A stretch of DNA of 64,000 bases from Paenibacillus sp. BSR1-1 (GCF_030403775.1 NZ_JAQMWQ010000005.1:124001-188000); one strand, 5' to 3'; numbered from the stretch's first letter, positions 26,810 through 35,778 are shown. Notes: generated from the letters alone by a model not told the origin. Numbers and translations: made by a program.

Positions 26810-27178
26810 ATGTTTATCAGGTTAGTTCATTTTTCTTTAGTTTTTTTATGTGGATATTTAGTGATTAAATGGATTCTAATACCACATCCTTATGCACTTA
26901 CTGACTTTTTTGTCGGAATTGTCATTAATCCATTGCAATTTTTCGCAGCCGCAATTGCTTTATTCATTGGGATTTTAATCAGCGGAGGAGTAATTCATGG
27001 GATTATTAATAAGACGATAAAGACAAGGAAGAAGCAATCGTCATGGAGTATCCTAATGTTATTGGAATATTGTGGTTTTGGATTCGTGTTTTTCCTTCTT
27101 TTTTATATTAGCTGGGAAGAAACACTCATTTTTTTTAGTTTGAGTCTTCTTTATGGTATGATTTCGGTAGAAAATTAA
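26810..27178 (+). CDS. Uncharacterised membrane protein (122 aa)
   Basis: I do not recognise the family. Four hydrophobic helices are apparent (about 7-27, 38-65, 83-102, 104-120) with a basic loop NKTIKTRKKQS between the second and third, which should face the cytoplasm. It is followed closely by ypbG, whose start lies 24 bases after its stop, so the two may be co-expressed. Its ribosome site lies within the arm of a terminator-like hairpin. Confidence 0.65.
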   Translation: MFIRLVHFSLVFLCGYLVIKWILIPHPYALTDFFVGIVINPLQFFAAAIALFIGILISGGVIHGIINKTIKTRKKQSSWSILMLLEYCGFGFVFFLLFYISWEETLIFFSLSLLYGMISVEN

Positions 27179-27202
27179 GCGTTGATAAGGGGAACAAAGG
27201 GA

Positions 27203-27994
27203 ATGATTATTATATTAGTTGCTTTGATGGTTATAGGCGGCATACTTTTGCTTTTATATATGCTAAATCAAGCTTTTCTAAATAAAGTAATAGAACAGGA
27301 TATTTATTTTCCGGACTTTCCGGCAACGTTTGGAGAAGTAAAGATCTTTTTTATTTCAGATATACATAGAAGAACAATCTCAGAAACCATCATTAACAAT
27401 GTTAAAGGAAAGGCTGATATTGTCATCATAGGGGGAGATTTAACAGAGAAGGGAGTCCCCTTGGAAAGGGTGAAAACCAATTTAACCGCTTTAAAACAAA
27501 TTGGACCTGTTTACTTTGTATGGGGAAACAATGATTATGAGGTTGACTATCATGAACTAGATGCTGTCCTTATGGACCATGGGATAAAAGTGTTAGACAA
27601 TACCTCTGTTACCTTTGAATCAAATCAAGGAGAAAAATTATGTTTGCTTGGAGTAGATGACTTAAACCAAAATCGTGACCGACTTGATTTAGCTCTGCTA
27701 GATGCAGAGGAAGACAGTTTTAAAATTTTGGCAGGCCACTATCCTAATATAACAAACAAAATTCTTCCAGAGCATGAAATACGTCTAGTACTAAGCGGAC
27801 ATACCCATGGAGGTCAGATTCATATTTTTGGGTATAGTCCCTATAAACGTGGAAGGCTGATAAGACTTCAAAATACAATCCTTTTAATAAGTAATGGATA
27901 TGGAACAACTTCGGTGCCCTTAAGGTTAGGCGCACCGGCAGAATGCCATCTCATTACCCTTAGGAATGGTCCTGCTCCGGATAAGGTGATGTAG
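27203..27994 (+). CDS. ypbG: Metallophosphoesterase YpbG
   Basis: The 263-residue calcineurin-like phosphoesterase has an N-terminal membrane anchor (about 1-22) and the five metal-site motifs in order: DIH (FISDIHRR), GGDL, GNND, GHYP and GHTHGGQ. A substrate is not known; relatives act on lipid-linked or nucleotide phosphoesters. ATG 27203 is chosen because AAGGGG lies ten bases upstream; a TTG 21 bases earlier has no ribosome site. Synteny matches B. subtilis ypbG-ypbH. Confidence 0.87.
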   Translation: MIIILVALMVIGGILLLLYMLNQAFLNKVIEQDIYFPDFPATFGEVKIFFISDIHRRTISETIINNVKGKADIVIIGGDLTEKGVPLERVKTNLTALKQIGPVYFVWGNNDYEVDYHELDAVLMDHGIKVLDNTSVTFESNQGEKLCLLGVDDLNQNRDRLDLALLDAEEDSFKILAGHYPNITNKILPEHEIRLVLSGHTHGGQIHIFGYSPYKRGRLIRLQNTILLISNGYGTTSVPLRLGAPAECHLITLRNGPAPDKVM

Positions 27995-28063
27995 ACAATT
28001 CACCAACAAAGCCCTGAGGCATACACTACAAACAAGAGTGATGTCACAGCAGGGGGCAAAATC

Positions 28064-28648
28064 ATGCGCTTAGAACGCTTAACAGCCAATAAAATTAAAA
28101 TTTTTTTAACCTCTGATGATTTAATTGATAGGGGACTTTCCAAGGAAGATATTTGGAAGGATTCAAGCAAATGGAATCAGCTTTTTCATGATATGCTTGA
28201 GGAAGCTAGTGAGGAATTTGATGTAGATATCCAGGGGTCTGTGGCAGTGGAAATATTCTCCCTTCAGGCACAGGGGATGATTATGATCATTACTGTAAAC
28301 GAAGCAGAGGAAGATGAAGAGATATTATATGATGGATTTATTGAAATGCAGGTCAGGGTCGGAGGATTTGATGACCTAATATATGAATTTGAGGATTTTG
28401 AAGACATTATTAGTCTAGCCCAAAGGCTATCTTACATGAATATATTTGGCGGAAGCCTATATTTTATGAATAACCACTATTACTTTTTAATGGAAAAATT
28501 AGACTCTAACATAAACGAACAAGCTGCTTGTATTTTTTCTGAATTTGGCAATGCTTCAATCATTAGTCCATTTGTACTTATGGAATATGGAAAAGGAATT
28601 ATCGAAAATAAAGCGGTGGAAACTATTCTTCATTTTTTTAAATTATAA
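28064..28648 (+). CDS. mecB: Adaptor protein MecA paralogue (YpbH/MecB)
   Basis: An adaptor for the ClpC protease and a paralogue of MecA. The 194 residues begin MRLERLTANKIKIFLTSDDL, the substrate-binding N-terminal domain, then an acidic linker (EEDEEI) and the C-terminal ClpC-binding domain (about 95-194, LIYEFEDFEDIISLAQRL). In B. subtilis YpbH influences competence and sporulation. It lies 69 bases after ypbG. True MecA lies elsewhere in Bacillus genomes; the synteny with ypbG and gudB favours the paralogue. Confidence 0.85.
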   Translation: MRLERLTANKIKIFLTSDDLIDRGLSKEDIWKDSSKWNQLFHDMLEEASEEFDVDIQGSVAVEIFSLQAQGMIMIITVNEAEEDEEILYDGFIEMQVRVGGFDDLIYEFEDFEDIISLAQRLSYMNIFGGSLYFMNNHYYFLMEKLDSNINEQAACIFSEFGNASIISPFVLMEYGKGIIENKAVETILHFFKL

Positions 28649-28761
28649 AAAATGGATGAAGGAAACCTATTGGACAAATGCTATCCATAATTCAATAAAT
28701 TAATCATGGATGGCAGCGTTTACATAATAACGAGTTATTGATGAAAAGAATGTTTTTTTTC

Positions 28762-28789
28762 TTGCATAAATCATTTAAAGGTGTATACT
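28762..28789 (+). promoter_or_regulatory. Putative sigma-A promoter of gudB
   Basis: TTGCAT (28762-28767), 16 bases, TATACT (28784-28789), 52 bases before the gudB ATG. Confidence 0.5.
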
Positions 28790-28841
28790 TGTGTCTGAAA
28801 GCGGACAACATTCGTAAAAGCAATTTCTAGGAGGATTACAA

Positions 28842-30119
28842 ATGGGAGCCGAAAAAGCTAATGAAAAGACTAATCAAGAGGAAAAACATGATGTGTTAAA
28901 ATCAACACAGACTGTGATACATAAGGCCCTTGAAAAGTTAGGTTATCCTGAAGAGGTATACGAGCTCTTGAAAGAGCCGTTACGTATGATGACAGTAAAA
29001 ATTCCAATTAGAATGGATGACGGTTCAATAAAAATATTTACTGGCTACCGTGCACAGCATAATGATGCCGTTGGGCCAACAAAGGGCGGAATTCGCTTCC
29101 ATCCAGGAGTAACAGAGACAGAAGTGAAAGCCCTTTCAATTTGGATGAGCTTAAAATGTGGAATTGTCGACCTTCCATACGGAGGGGGAAAAGGTGGTAT
29201 CATCTGCGATCCTCGTGATATGTCTTTTAGAGAACTTGAAAGACTTAGCCGTGGATACGTACGCGCTATCAGTCAAATAGTAGGACCTACGAAAGATATT
29301 CCTGCTCCAGACGTATTTACCAATTCACAAATTATGGCATGGATGATGGATGAATACAGCCGAATCGATGAATTTAACTCTCCAGGCTTTATCACTGGTA
29401 AGCCCCTTGTTCTCGGCGGATCACATGGACGCGAATCTGCAACTGCAAAAGGTGTAACCATTTGTATTCGTGAAGCAGCCCAAAAGAAGGGAATTCAAAT
29501 CGAGGGTGCAAGAGTAGTAGTCCAAGGTTTTGGTAATGCAGGAAGCTACCTATCAAAATTCATGCATGACGCAGGGGCAAAGGTTGTAGGGATTTCGGAT
29601 GCTTACGGTGCATTATACGATCCAAATGGTCTGGATATTGATTATCTTTTAGATAGAAGAGACAGCTTTGGAACAGTAACAAAATTATTTAATAATACAA
29701 TTACAAATAAAGAATTACTAGAACTTGAGTGCGACATTCTTGTTCCTGCTGCAATTGAAAATCAAATTACTGCGGAGAACGCTCATAACATTCGTGCTAG
29801 CATTGTAGTTGAGGCGGCAAATGGGCCAACTACATTAGAGGCAACAGAAATTTTAACAGAACGAGGTATTCTGCTTGTTCCAGACGTTTTAGCATCTGCT
29901 GGCGGGGTTACGGTATCTTATTTCGAGTGGGTACAAAATAACCAAGGTTATTACTGGTCAGAAGAAGAAGTGGAAGAAAAGCTTGAAAAAGTAATGGTTA
30001 AATCCTTTAAAAATATTTATGATACTGCCCAAACACGCCGGGTAGACATGCGCCTGGCTGCTTATATGGTTGGGGTTAGAAAGATGGCTGAAGCAAGCCG
30101 CTTCAGAGGCTGGATTTAA
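28842..30119 (+). CDS. gudB: NAD-dependent glutamate dehydrogenase
   Basis: The enzyme deaminates glutamate to 2-oxoglutarate. The 425-residue protein has the catalytic GGGKGGI motif with its Lys (about 121-127), the KCGIVDLPYGG substrate region, PAPDV, and a Rossmann domain (VVVQGFGNAGSYL). The B. subtilis 168 gene is cryptic because of a nine-base duplication near the VKA codons; here VKA (95-97) occurs once, so this copy should be active. Synteny with mecB and ypdA supports gudB rather than rocG. An AGGAGG site precedes the ATG. Confidence 0.95.
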   Translation: MGAEKANEKTNQEEKHDVLKSTQTVIHKALEKLGYPEEVYELLKEPLRMMTVKIPIRMDDGSIKIFTGYRAQHNDAVGPTKGGIRFHPGVTETEVKALSIWMSLKCGIVDLPYGGGKGGIICDPRDMSFRELERLSRGYVRAISQIVGPTKDIPAPDVFTNSQIMAWMMDEYSRIDEFNSPGFITGKPLVLGGSHGRESATAKGVTICIREAAQKKGIQIEGARVVVQGFGNAGSYLSKFMHDAGAKVVGISDAYGALYDPNGLDIDYLLDRRDSFGTVTKLFNNTITNKELLELECDILVPAAIENQITAENAHNIRASIVVEAANGPTTLEATEILTERGILLVPDVLASAGGVTVSYFEWVQNNQGYYWSEEEVEEKLEKVMVKSFKNIYDTAQTRRVDMRLAAYMVGVRKMAEASRFRGWI

Positions 30120-30142
30120 ACGCAAAACATTGAAATAAAATG

Positions 30143-30177
30143 AAAAAACTCCTATCATTAAACGGTAGGAGTTTTTT
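30143..30177 (+). terminator. Terminator after gudB
   Basis: Stem AAAAAACTCCTA / TAGGAGTTTTTT with an 11-nt loop and T-run. Confidence 0.85.
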
Positions 30178-30209
30178 TATTGTTTAAGGATATAACTGAT
30201 TTTGAAATC

Positions 30210-30252
30210 CTGTTGATTGGAGCGCAAATCAACAGCCAAGTTTAACACAGCT
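30210..30252. repeat. GC-rich repeat, minimal remnant
   Basis: CTGTTGATTGGAGCG is joined directly to CGCAAATCAACAG and then AAGTTTAACACAGCT. These are the inner left and right arms and the right terminal repeat of the element at 5453-5634, with the whole GC-rich centre missing. The left terminal repeat is not clearly preserved. It lies in the ypdA leader. Confidence 0.7.
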
Positions 30253-30280
30253 AATGTATTTATTAAGGAGTGTACCTAAA

Positions 30281-31252
30281 GTGCAAATAGAGGACATAAT
30301 CATTATTGGCGGCGGACCTTGCGGCATGGCAGCAGCTATTTCTCTTCAGGAGATTGGAAAAAAGCCATTAATAATAGAAAAAGGGAATGTAGTCAATTCC
30401 ATTTATCATTATCCAACCCATCAAACCTTTTTTAGTACGAGTGAAAAATTAGAAATTGGAGATATTCCCTTTGTAACAGATACCTATAAGCCGAAACGTA
30501 ATCAGGCATTGGTCTATTATAGGGAGGTAGCTAAGCGGAAGCAGCTTCGTATAAACGCCTTCGAAAAGGTTATTGAAGTGGTAAAGAAAGATAATTTATT
30601 TCATATCAATACGGATAAAAACAGTTTCTGCGCTCGTTATGTCGTTGTTGCAACTGGTTATTACGATCATCCGAATTACATGAATGTTCCTGGAGAAGGC
30701 TTGTCTAAAGTTAAACATTATTTTAAAGAAGCCCATCCGTATTTTGATAAAGATGTGTGTGTTATAGGAGGAAAAAATTCTAGTGTCGATGCTGCACTGG
30801 AATTGGTGAAGGCAGGAGCGAGGGTGACCGTACTTTATCGCGGAAAAGAATATTCTCCAAGCATTAAGCCTTGGATTCTCCCGGAATTTGAAGCATTAGT
30901 TCGTACAGGGACTATATTAATGGAATTTAATGCAAATGTTAAAGCCATAAATGAGGAGCAAGTTATATATAATAAAGATGGAGTTGAAAAAACAATTAGC
31001 AACGATTTTGTTTTTGCGATGATAGGTTATCATCCCGATCATCAATTTTTAAAAACCATGGGTGTGAAAATTGATCCAGAATCAGGAAGACCGTTATTTA
31101 ATCCTGAAACCATGGAGACAAATGTGGAGGGGATCTATATAGCGGGGGTAATTGCTGCCGGGAACAATGCGAATGAAATATTTATCGAAAATGGCAGGTT
31201 CCATGGTGGACAAATTGCGCACTCTATCATAGAAAAAGAAGCTGAAGGGTGA
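30281..31252 (+). CDS. ypdA: Bacillithiol disulfide reductase-type flavoprotein YpdA (Bdr)
   Basis: A thioredoxin reductase-like FAD enzyme that uses NADPH to reduce bacillithiol disulfide. The 323 residues begin with the FAD site GGGPCG (residues about 9-14), carry FFSSSEKLEIGD-type and YPTHQTF motifs typical of YpdA, an NADPH site GGKNSSVDAA, and the FAD motif ENGRFHGG near the end. There is no CxxC active site, as expected for this family. GTG 30281 with TAAGGAG ten bases upstream gives the conserved N-terminus. It overlaps the ansA reading frame region by a few bases at most. Confidence 0.93.
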   Translation: MQIEDIIIIGGGPCGMAAAISLQEIGKKPLIIEKGNVVNSIYHYPTHQTFFSTSEKLEIGDIPFVTDTYKPKRNQALVYYREVAKRKQLRINAFEKVIEVVKKDNLFHINTDKNSFCARYVVVATGYYDHPNYMNVPGEGLSKVKHYFKEAHPYFDKDVCVIGGKNSSVDAALELVKAGARVTVLYRGKEYSPSIKPWILPEFEALVRTGTILMEFNANVKAINEEQVIYNKDGVEKTISNDFVFAMIGYHPDHQFLKTMGVKIDPESGRPLFNPETMETNVEGIYIAGVIAAGNNANEIFIENGRFHGGQIAHSIIEKEAEG

Positions 31253-31257
31253 TTGAG

Positions 31258-32217
31258 ATGATGAAAAAGGTTGTTTTATTAACAACTGGTGGAACAATCG
31301 CTAGTAAACCAAATAAGGATACTGGAAAACTTGCTTCTGGAGCTCTTACCGGGGAAGAACTTGCTGCAATGTGTAATTTACCAAAAGACATTGAAGTCAT
31401 CGTAGAATCTGTTTTTCAAAAAGCAAGTATTCATATTACATTTGAAGATCTTACTGCATTAAAAAACAAAATAGTGGACTATTTTAAAGATGAGACTGTC
31501 GCTGGGGTTGTAGTGACACACGGAACGGATACGATGGAAGAGACTGCATATTTTCTTGATTTAACAATAAAAGACCATCGGCCTGTGGTTGTCACAGGTT
31601 CTCAACGCTCTCCTGAAGATTTAGGGAGCGATGTTTATATTAATTTACGACATGCCATTTACTCAGCCTGCTCCACTGACCTGCATGATGCTGGGGCAGT
31701 TGTTGTCTTTAATGAAAGGATATTCGCTGCACGCTATGTAAAAAAAGAACATGCTTCTAATATACAAGGGTTTAATGCCTTTGGTTTTGGATATCTTGGC
31801 ATTATTGATAATGATCAAGTCCATGTCTTTCAAAAGCCGATTAAAAGAGAATATTATGAAATTCAGACTGAAATCCCGCAAGTTGAATTGATTAAATGCT
31901 ATATTGGTGCAGATGGAAAATTCATTAAAGCAGCACGTGAAGCTGGGGTAAAAGGAATTGTTCTTGAAGGTGTCGGCCGCGGCCAGGTGGCTCCTCAAAT
32001 GATGGAGGAAATTGAAAAGGCAATTAAGCAGGGAATTAAATTGGTTGTTACAACTAGCGCAGAAGAGGGTGCTGTTTACACTACTTATGATTATGAAGGC
32101 AGTGCTTATGATCTCTATAAAAAAGGTGTAATTTTAGGAAGTGACAATGATTCTAAAAAAGCTAGAATCAAATTGGCTGTGGCACTTGCAAGCGGCTTAG
32201 AAAAAATAATTTTTTAA
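31258..32217 (+). CDS. ansA: L-asparaginase, type I
   Basis: The enzyme hydrolyses L-asparagine to aspartate and ammonia. The 319-residue protein has the catalytic Thr motif TTGGTIAS near the N-terminus and the second Thr motif VTHGTDTMEETA (about 87-98), plus the conserved Lys later in the first domain. There is no signal peptide, so it acts in the cytoplasm. It begins five bases after the ypdA stop. ATG 31258 is used, and the adjacent ATG 31261 is equally possible. B. subtilis keeps ansAB elsewhere, so this location differs. Confidence 0.9.
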   Translation: MMKKVVLLTTGGTIASKPNKDTGKLASGALTGEELAAMCNLPKDIEVIVESVFQKASIHITFEDLTALKNKIVDYFKDETVAGVVVTHGTDTMEETAYFLDLTIKDHRPVVVTGSQRSPEDLGSDVYINLRHAIYSACSTDLHDAGAVVVFNERIFAARYVKKEHASNIQGFNAFGFGYLGIIDNDQVHVFQKPIKREYYEIQTEIPQVELIKCYIGADGKFIKAAREAGVKGIVLEGVGRGQVAPQMMEEIEKAIKQGIKLVVTTSAEEGAVYTTYDYEGSAYDLYKKGVILGSDNDSKKARIKLAVALASGLEKIIF

Positions 32218-32233
32218 ATGATTAGACAAATCC

Positions 32234-32262
32234 TTGTAAATAAAGTGGAAGGAAACTATCAT
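32234..32262 (+). promoter_or_regulatory. Possible sigma-A promoter of prsW
   Basis: TTGTAA (32234-32239), 17 bases, TATCAT (32257-32262), 59 bases before the prsW ATG. A weak to fair match. Confidence 0.35.
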
Positions 32263-32320
32263 TTTCTTTATATTGTTTCCATGTTACGATAAAGAAAACG
32301 GATTGGAAAAGAGGTTCAAC

Positions 32321-33010
32321 ATGCTGGGGATATTATCTGCCGGGATTGCCCCCGGACTGGCCTTACTTAGTTATTTTTATTTAAAAGATGAATATGAGCC
32401 AGAGCCAATTTCATTCGTACTTCGGACCTTTTTGTACGGTGCTTTATTGGTGTTTCCGATTATGTTTATTCAGCATGTTCTTGAAACTGAAAATCTGCTT
32501 CAAACCCACTTGTTCGATGCATTTCTAAACACCGGTCTTCTGGAGGAATTTTTTAAGTGGTTTATCCTTTTTTATGCTATATACCAGCATGTTGAGTTTG
32601 ATGAGCCATTCGATGGAATTGTATACGCCGTTTCCGTTTCACTTGGTTTTGCGACAGTGGAAAATATTTTTTATCTAGTTGCAAATGGGATTGAACATGC
32701 GATGACCAGAGCATTATTGCCAGTATCAAGTCATGCATTGTTTGGGGTTATAATGGGCTTTTATCTTGGAAAGGCGAAGTTCACGGATGGAAACAAAGCA
32801 AAGTGGATTTTCCTTTCGCTTCTACTGCCTTTCATTCTCCATGGATTCTATGATTTTATTTTAATTTCACAAGAACATTGGCTGTTTATTATTTTTCCGT
32901 TTATGATCTTTCTTTGGTGGTTTGGCTTAAGAAAAGTGAAAAAAGCTAAGATATTGAGTGCCAAACATTTAAAAAAACAGTATCCAGTTCAAAAAACCCT
33001 TCATTCCTGA
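32321..33010 (+). CDS. prsW: Site-1 intramembrane protease PrsW
   Basis: In B. subtilis PrsW makes the first cut in the anti-sigma factor RsiW in response to antimicrobial peptides, freeing SigW. The 229-residue protein has about seven membrane helices and the catalytic-site motifs of its family: LLEEFFKWF (two Glu), [18 protein letters not shown] and LHGFYDF. ATG 32321 has GAGG 7-10 bases upstream and matches the conserved N-terminus ([13 protein letters not shown]). It lies between ypdA/ansA and sleB, as in B. subtilis. The rsiW-sigW target is not in this window. Confidence 0.92.
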   Translation: MLGILSAGIAPGLALLSYFYLKDEYEPEPISFVLRTFLYGALLVFPIMFIQHVLETENLLQTHLFDAFLNTGLLEEFFKWFILFYAIYQHVEFDEPFDGIVYAVSVSLGFATVENIFYLVANGIEHAMTRALLPVSSHALFGVIMGFYLGKAKFTDGNKAKWIFLSLLLPFILHGFYDFILISQEHWLFIIFPFMIFLWWFGLRKVKKAKILSAKHLKKQYPVQKTLHS

Positions 33011-33023
33011 TGAAGGGTTTTTT
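32991..33023 (+). terminator. Terminator of prsW
   Basis: A 14-bp stem (AAAAAACCCTTCAT / ATGAAGGGTTTTTT) with a 5-nt loop; it overlaps the prsW stop codon. Confidence 0.9.
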
Positions 33024-33100
33024 TATTTTTGGAATAAAAACACCAATTAGACAAAAAATAGGGTTACTGCAAAAAGATTTACAACGGGGGTTATTATTCC

Positions 33101-34006
33101 ATGCATATGAAAAACATCCTAATAAAGTCTTTCGTTTTAATTTCTGTTTTCATTATGCCTCTGTCATTGGTAAATCCTGATGGGGCGTATGCATTTTCCA
33201 GACAAGTAATCCAAAAGGGAGCTGTTGGAGAAGATGTTATTGAACTTCAGGCAAGGCTCCAGTATTTAGGCTTTTATAATGGTCAAATTGACGGAGTTTT
33301 TGGATGGAGTACCTATTGGGCATTGCGAAATTTCCAATATGAATTCGGTTTGCCAATTGATGGGTTAGCAGGGACAACAACTAAGAATAAACTGGCAAAG
33401 GCATCCAAGTATAATGAGTATTTTGTTAAAACCAATTTAAATAAGGGAAGAAAATTTACTCATTATGGAGGAGTAGACCAAAGCAAACAAGAAGCTCCGA
33501 GTAAAAAAGCACCGGCTAATAACACACAAACTAACAACGCAGCACCAAAAGCTACACCAAAGGCAGCTACAAAGGCTGCACCTAAAAAGGGAGCAGCAAC
33601 TCCAAAAGCAGCACCAAAGAAACCGACAGCTGCCAATACTCCTAATGGTTTTTCACAAAATGATATTCGACTAATGGCGAATGCGGTCCATGGGGAGTCA
33701 AGGGGCGAGCCATATATTGGCCAGGTTGCAGTCGCTTCTGTCATCCTAAATAGAGTAAATAGTGCAAATTTCCCAAATACAGTATCGGGAGTAATTTTTG
33801 AACCGGGAGCTTTTACTGCTGTTGCAGATGGGCAAATTTGGCTTACACCTAATGAATCTTCAAAGAAAGCGGTCATCGATGCCATTAATGGGTGGGATCC
33901 TACAGGTGAAGCATTGTATTATTTTAACCCTGCTACAGCAACAAGCGGATGGATTTGGGGCAGACCGCAAATCAAACGAATCGGAAAGCATATTTTTTGC
34001 AAGTAG
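33101..34006 (+). CDS. sleB: Spore cortex-lytic enzyme SleB
   Basis: SleB is the lytic transglycosylase that breaks down the spore cortex at germination. The 301 residues comprise a signal peptide (about 1-31), a peptidoglycan-binding domain (35-100: LQARLQYLGFYNGQIDGVFG), an Ala/Lys/Pro-rich linker (about 125-181) and the hydrolase_2 catalytic domain (185-301) with catalytic Glu199 in NAVHGESRGE. ypeB follows after 14 bases, the usual bicistronic unit. AACGGGGG lies ten bases before ATG 33101; ATG 33107 is an alternative. Confidence 0.95.
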   Translation: MHMKNILIKSFVLISVFIMPLSLVNPDGAYAFSRQVIQKGAVGEDVIELQARLQYLGFYNGQIDGVFGWSTYWALRNFQYEFGLPIDGLAGTTTKNKLAKASKYNEYFVKTNLNKGRKFTHYGGVDQSKQEAPSKKAPANNTQTNNAAPKATPKAATKAAPKKGAATPKAAPKKPTAANTPNGFSQNDIRLMANAVHGESRGEPYIGQVAVASVILNRVNSANFPNTVSGVIFEPGAFTAVADGQIWLTPNESSKKAVIDAINGWDPTGEALYYFNPATATSGWIWGRPQIKRIGKHIFCK

Positions 34007-34020
34007 AGAGGTGAGTAAAA

Positions 34021-35370
34021 TTGATAAGAGGTATATTAATAGGTGTCCTTGCAGTCGGTGTTGCCGGAACAGCTTACTGGGGTTATCAAGAGCACCAAGA
34101 AAAAAATGCGATTCTGTTAAATGCTGAAAATAACTATCAGCGGGCATTCCATGATCTTTCCTATCAAATGGATTTATTACACGATAAAATTGGGACAACA
34201 TTGGCAATGAACTCAAGGCATTCCCTGTCACCATCATTAACTGAAGTATGGAGAATCACGTCAGAAGCACATAGTGATGTCGGGCAGCTACCATTAACAT
34301 TATTGCCTTTTAACAAAACCGAAGAGTTTCTAGCAAATATAGGTAACTTTAGCTATCGAACAGCCGTAAGAGATTTGGATAAGGAACCATTGTCTGATAA
34401 AGAGTATGAAAACTTAAAGGTTCTTTATAAACAGTCGGGGGACATTCAGAATGAACTTCGAAATGTCCAGCATATGGTTTTAAAAAATAACCTGCGCTGG
34501 ATGGATGTTGAGCTGGCGCTTGCTTCTGGAAAAGAGCAAACGGACAATACCATAATTGATGGTTTTAAAACAGTGGAGAAAACTGTGACAGGTTTTGATG
34601 AAACCAATCAAGGACCAACAACAGTGAACTTTCAAAAAAAGGATGAAAATTACAAAAAGATACAAGGCAAAACTATTTCACGTAAAGAAGCTGTTACTAT
34701 TGCCAAAAAATATATGAATTTTGACGGAAATGCCAAAGTTAAAGTAACAGAAAACGGCAAAGGGTCAGATTATGGCTTTTACAGTGTATCAATGAAAAAT
34801 CCAGATTCCGGTCAGGAAGCAAGTATGGATATTACTAAAAAAGCTGGACATCCCATTTGGTTTATTAACAACCGAGATATTAAGAAACAGATTTTAAGTT
34901 TAAATGACGCTACCAATAAGGCACAAAACTTTTTAAAGGAAACGGGCTTTAAAGACTTGGAGCTTTTTGAAAGCACGCAATACGATAATATAGGTGTTTT
35001 CAATTTTGTTACGAGTATCAATGGGATAAGGATTTACCCTGAATCCGTTAAGGTGAAGGTAGCTCTTGATAACGGGGACATCATGGGTGAATCCGCTGAG
35101 GATTATTTAAAATCCTTCCAAACTAGAAAAATCGATAAGCCGGCAATTTCACTACAACAAGCACGTTCTAAAGTAAATCCGAAATTAAAGGTGATGGAAG
35201 ATAGGCAGGCAGTAATTCTAAACGATCTCAATGAAGAAGTGACATGTTATGAGTTTCTTGGAACAATCGGTAATGATACCTACCGTATCTTTATTAATGC
35301 AAAAGATGGTAAAGAAGAAAAAGTGGAAAAACTGAAAAATGCCGAAGCAATATATGAAGATGTGTTATAA
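34021..35370 (+). CDS. ypeB: Germination protein YpeB
   Basis: YpeB is required for stability and localisation of SleB in the dormant spore. The 449-residue protein has an N-terminal membrane anchor (about 2-20) and, in the C-terminal half, PepSY-type repeats (ISRKEAVTIAKKYMNF, LNDATNKAQNFLKETGF, ISLQQARSKVNPKLKV). The TTG start follows GAGAGGTGAG. A strong terminator follows the stop at once. Confidence 0.94.
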   Translation: MIRGILIGVLAVGVAGTAYWGYQEHQEKNAILLNAENNYQRAFHDLSYQMDLLHDKIGTTLAMNSRHSLSPSLTEVWRITSEAHSDVGQLPLTLLPFNKTEEFLANIGNFSYRTAVRDLDKEPLSDKEYENLKVLYKQSGDIQNELRNVQHMVLKNNLRWMDVELALASGKEQTDNTIIDGFKTVEKTVTGFDETNQGPTTVNFQKKDENYKKIQGKTISRKEAVTIAKKYMNFDGNAKVKVTENGKGSDYGFYSVSMKNPDSGQEASMDITKKAGHPIWFINNRDIKKQILSLNDATNKAQNFLKETGFKDLELFESTQYDNIGVFNFVTSINGIRIYPESVKVKVALDNGDIMGESAEDYLKSFQTRKIDKPAISLQQARSKVNPKLKVMEDRQAVILNDLNEEVTCYEFLGTIGNDTYRIFINAKDGKEEKVEKLKNAEAIYEDVL

Positions 35371-35397
35371 GGATAAGCAGACGCTTATCCTTTTTTT
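35369..35397 (+). terminator. Terminator after sleB-ypeB
   Basis: Stem AAGGATAAGC / GCTTATCCTT with a 4-nt loop and T7. Confidence 0.9.
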
Positions 35398-35406
35398 CAT
35401 AGAATA

Positions 35407-35508
35407 AGGCTGTGTTAAAGAACATTGTTGATTTTTAACACTGTTGATTGGAGCGGAAGGCGCGAAGACTCCTGCGGCGCAAATCAACAACCTAGTTTAA
35501 CAGAGCCT
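35407..35508. repeat. GC-rich palindromic repeat, internally deleted copy
   Basis: The ends are near-perfect inverted repeats (AGGCTGTGTTAAA and TTTAACAGAGCCT, 12 of 13). The left half runs to GACTCCTGCGG and then jumps to CGCAAATCAACAA, so the centre of the full copy (5453-5634), including its apex hairpin, is missing. It lies where B. subtilis carries ypfA. Confidence 0.85.
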
Positions 35509-35569
35509 AGAATAAAAAAAATTATCAAATCCAATAATAGGGGTAACTTAGCTAGATGGAGTGGTGGTA

Positions 35570-35752
35570 TTGGAAAAGGCAGAAAGAATTTTAGCCAAGA
35601 TAATTATTATTCAATTTTTATTTCTATTCCTTTCACAACTAATATTTCATCAATTCGATGCCCTTCCGCAAATTAAGCAATTAACAAAATATGAAGGTGT
35701 AAATGAGAATACCTTTACAGAAATTATTCAAACCTTCCAAGGGCAAAAATAA
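35570..35752 (+). CDS. ypfB: YpfB family small membrane protein (60 aa)
   Basis: The product has one transmembrane helix (about 8-28) and the C-terminal motif KYEGVNENTFTEIIQTFQ, which matches B. subtilis YpfB (YEGVN..TFSEIIETF). It lies before cmk, as there. The role is unknown. TTG 35570 is chosen because GGAG lies about eight bases before it; two in-frame GTG codons a few bases earlier overlap that site. Confidence 0.8.
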   Translation: MEKAERILAKIIIIQFLFLFLSQLIFHQFDALPQIKQLTKYEGVNENTFTEIIQTFQGQK

Positions 35753-35778
35753 AAGCAGGGAAACCTGCTTTATTTTTA
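35752..35778 (+). terminator. Terminator after ypfB
   Basis: Stem AAAGCAGG / CCTGCTTT with a GAAA loop and T-rich tail. Confidence 0.75.

Noticed and set aside
28676..28722. Inverted sequences GCTATCCAT and ATGGATGGCAGC after mecB
   Set aside because: The loop is long and no T-run follows, so it is not a convincing terminator.
29121..29135. Possible gudB inactivating duplication as in B. subtilis 168
   Set aside because: The VKA codons occur only once, so the gene appears functional.
33463..33885. 140-codon open frame opposite sleB
   Set aside because: It mirrors the Ala/Lys/Pro linker and catalytic domain codons of sleB; no ribosome site and no family look.
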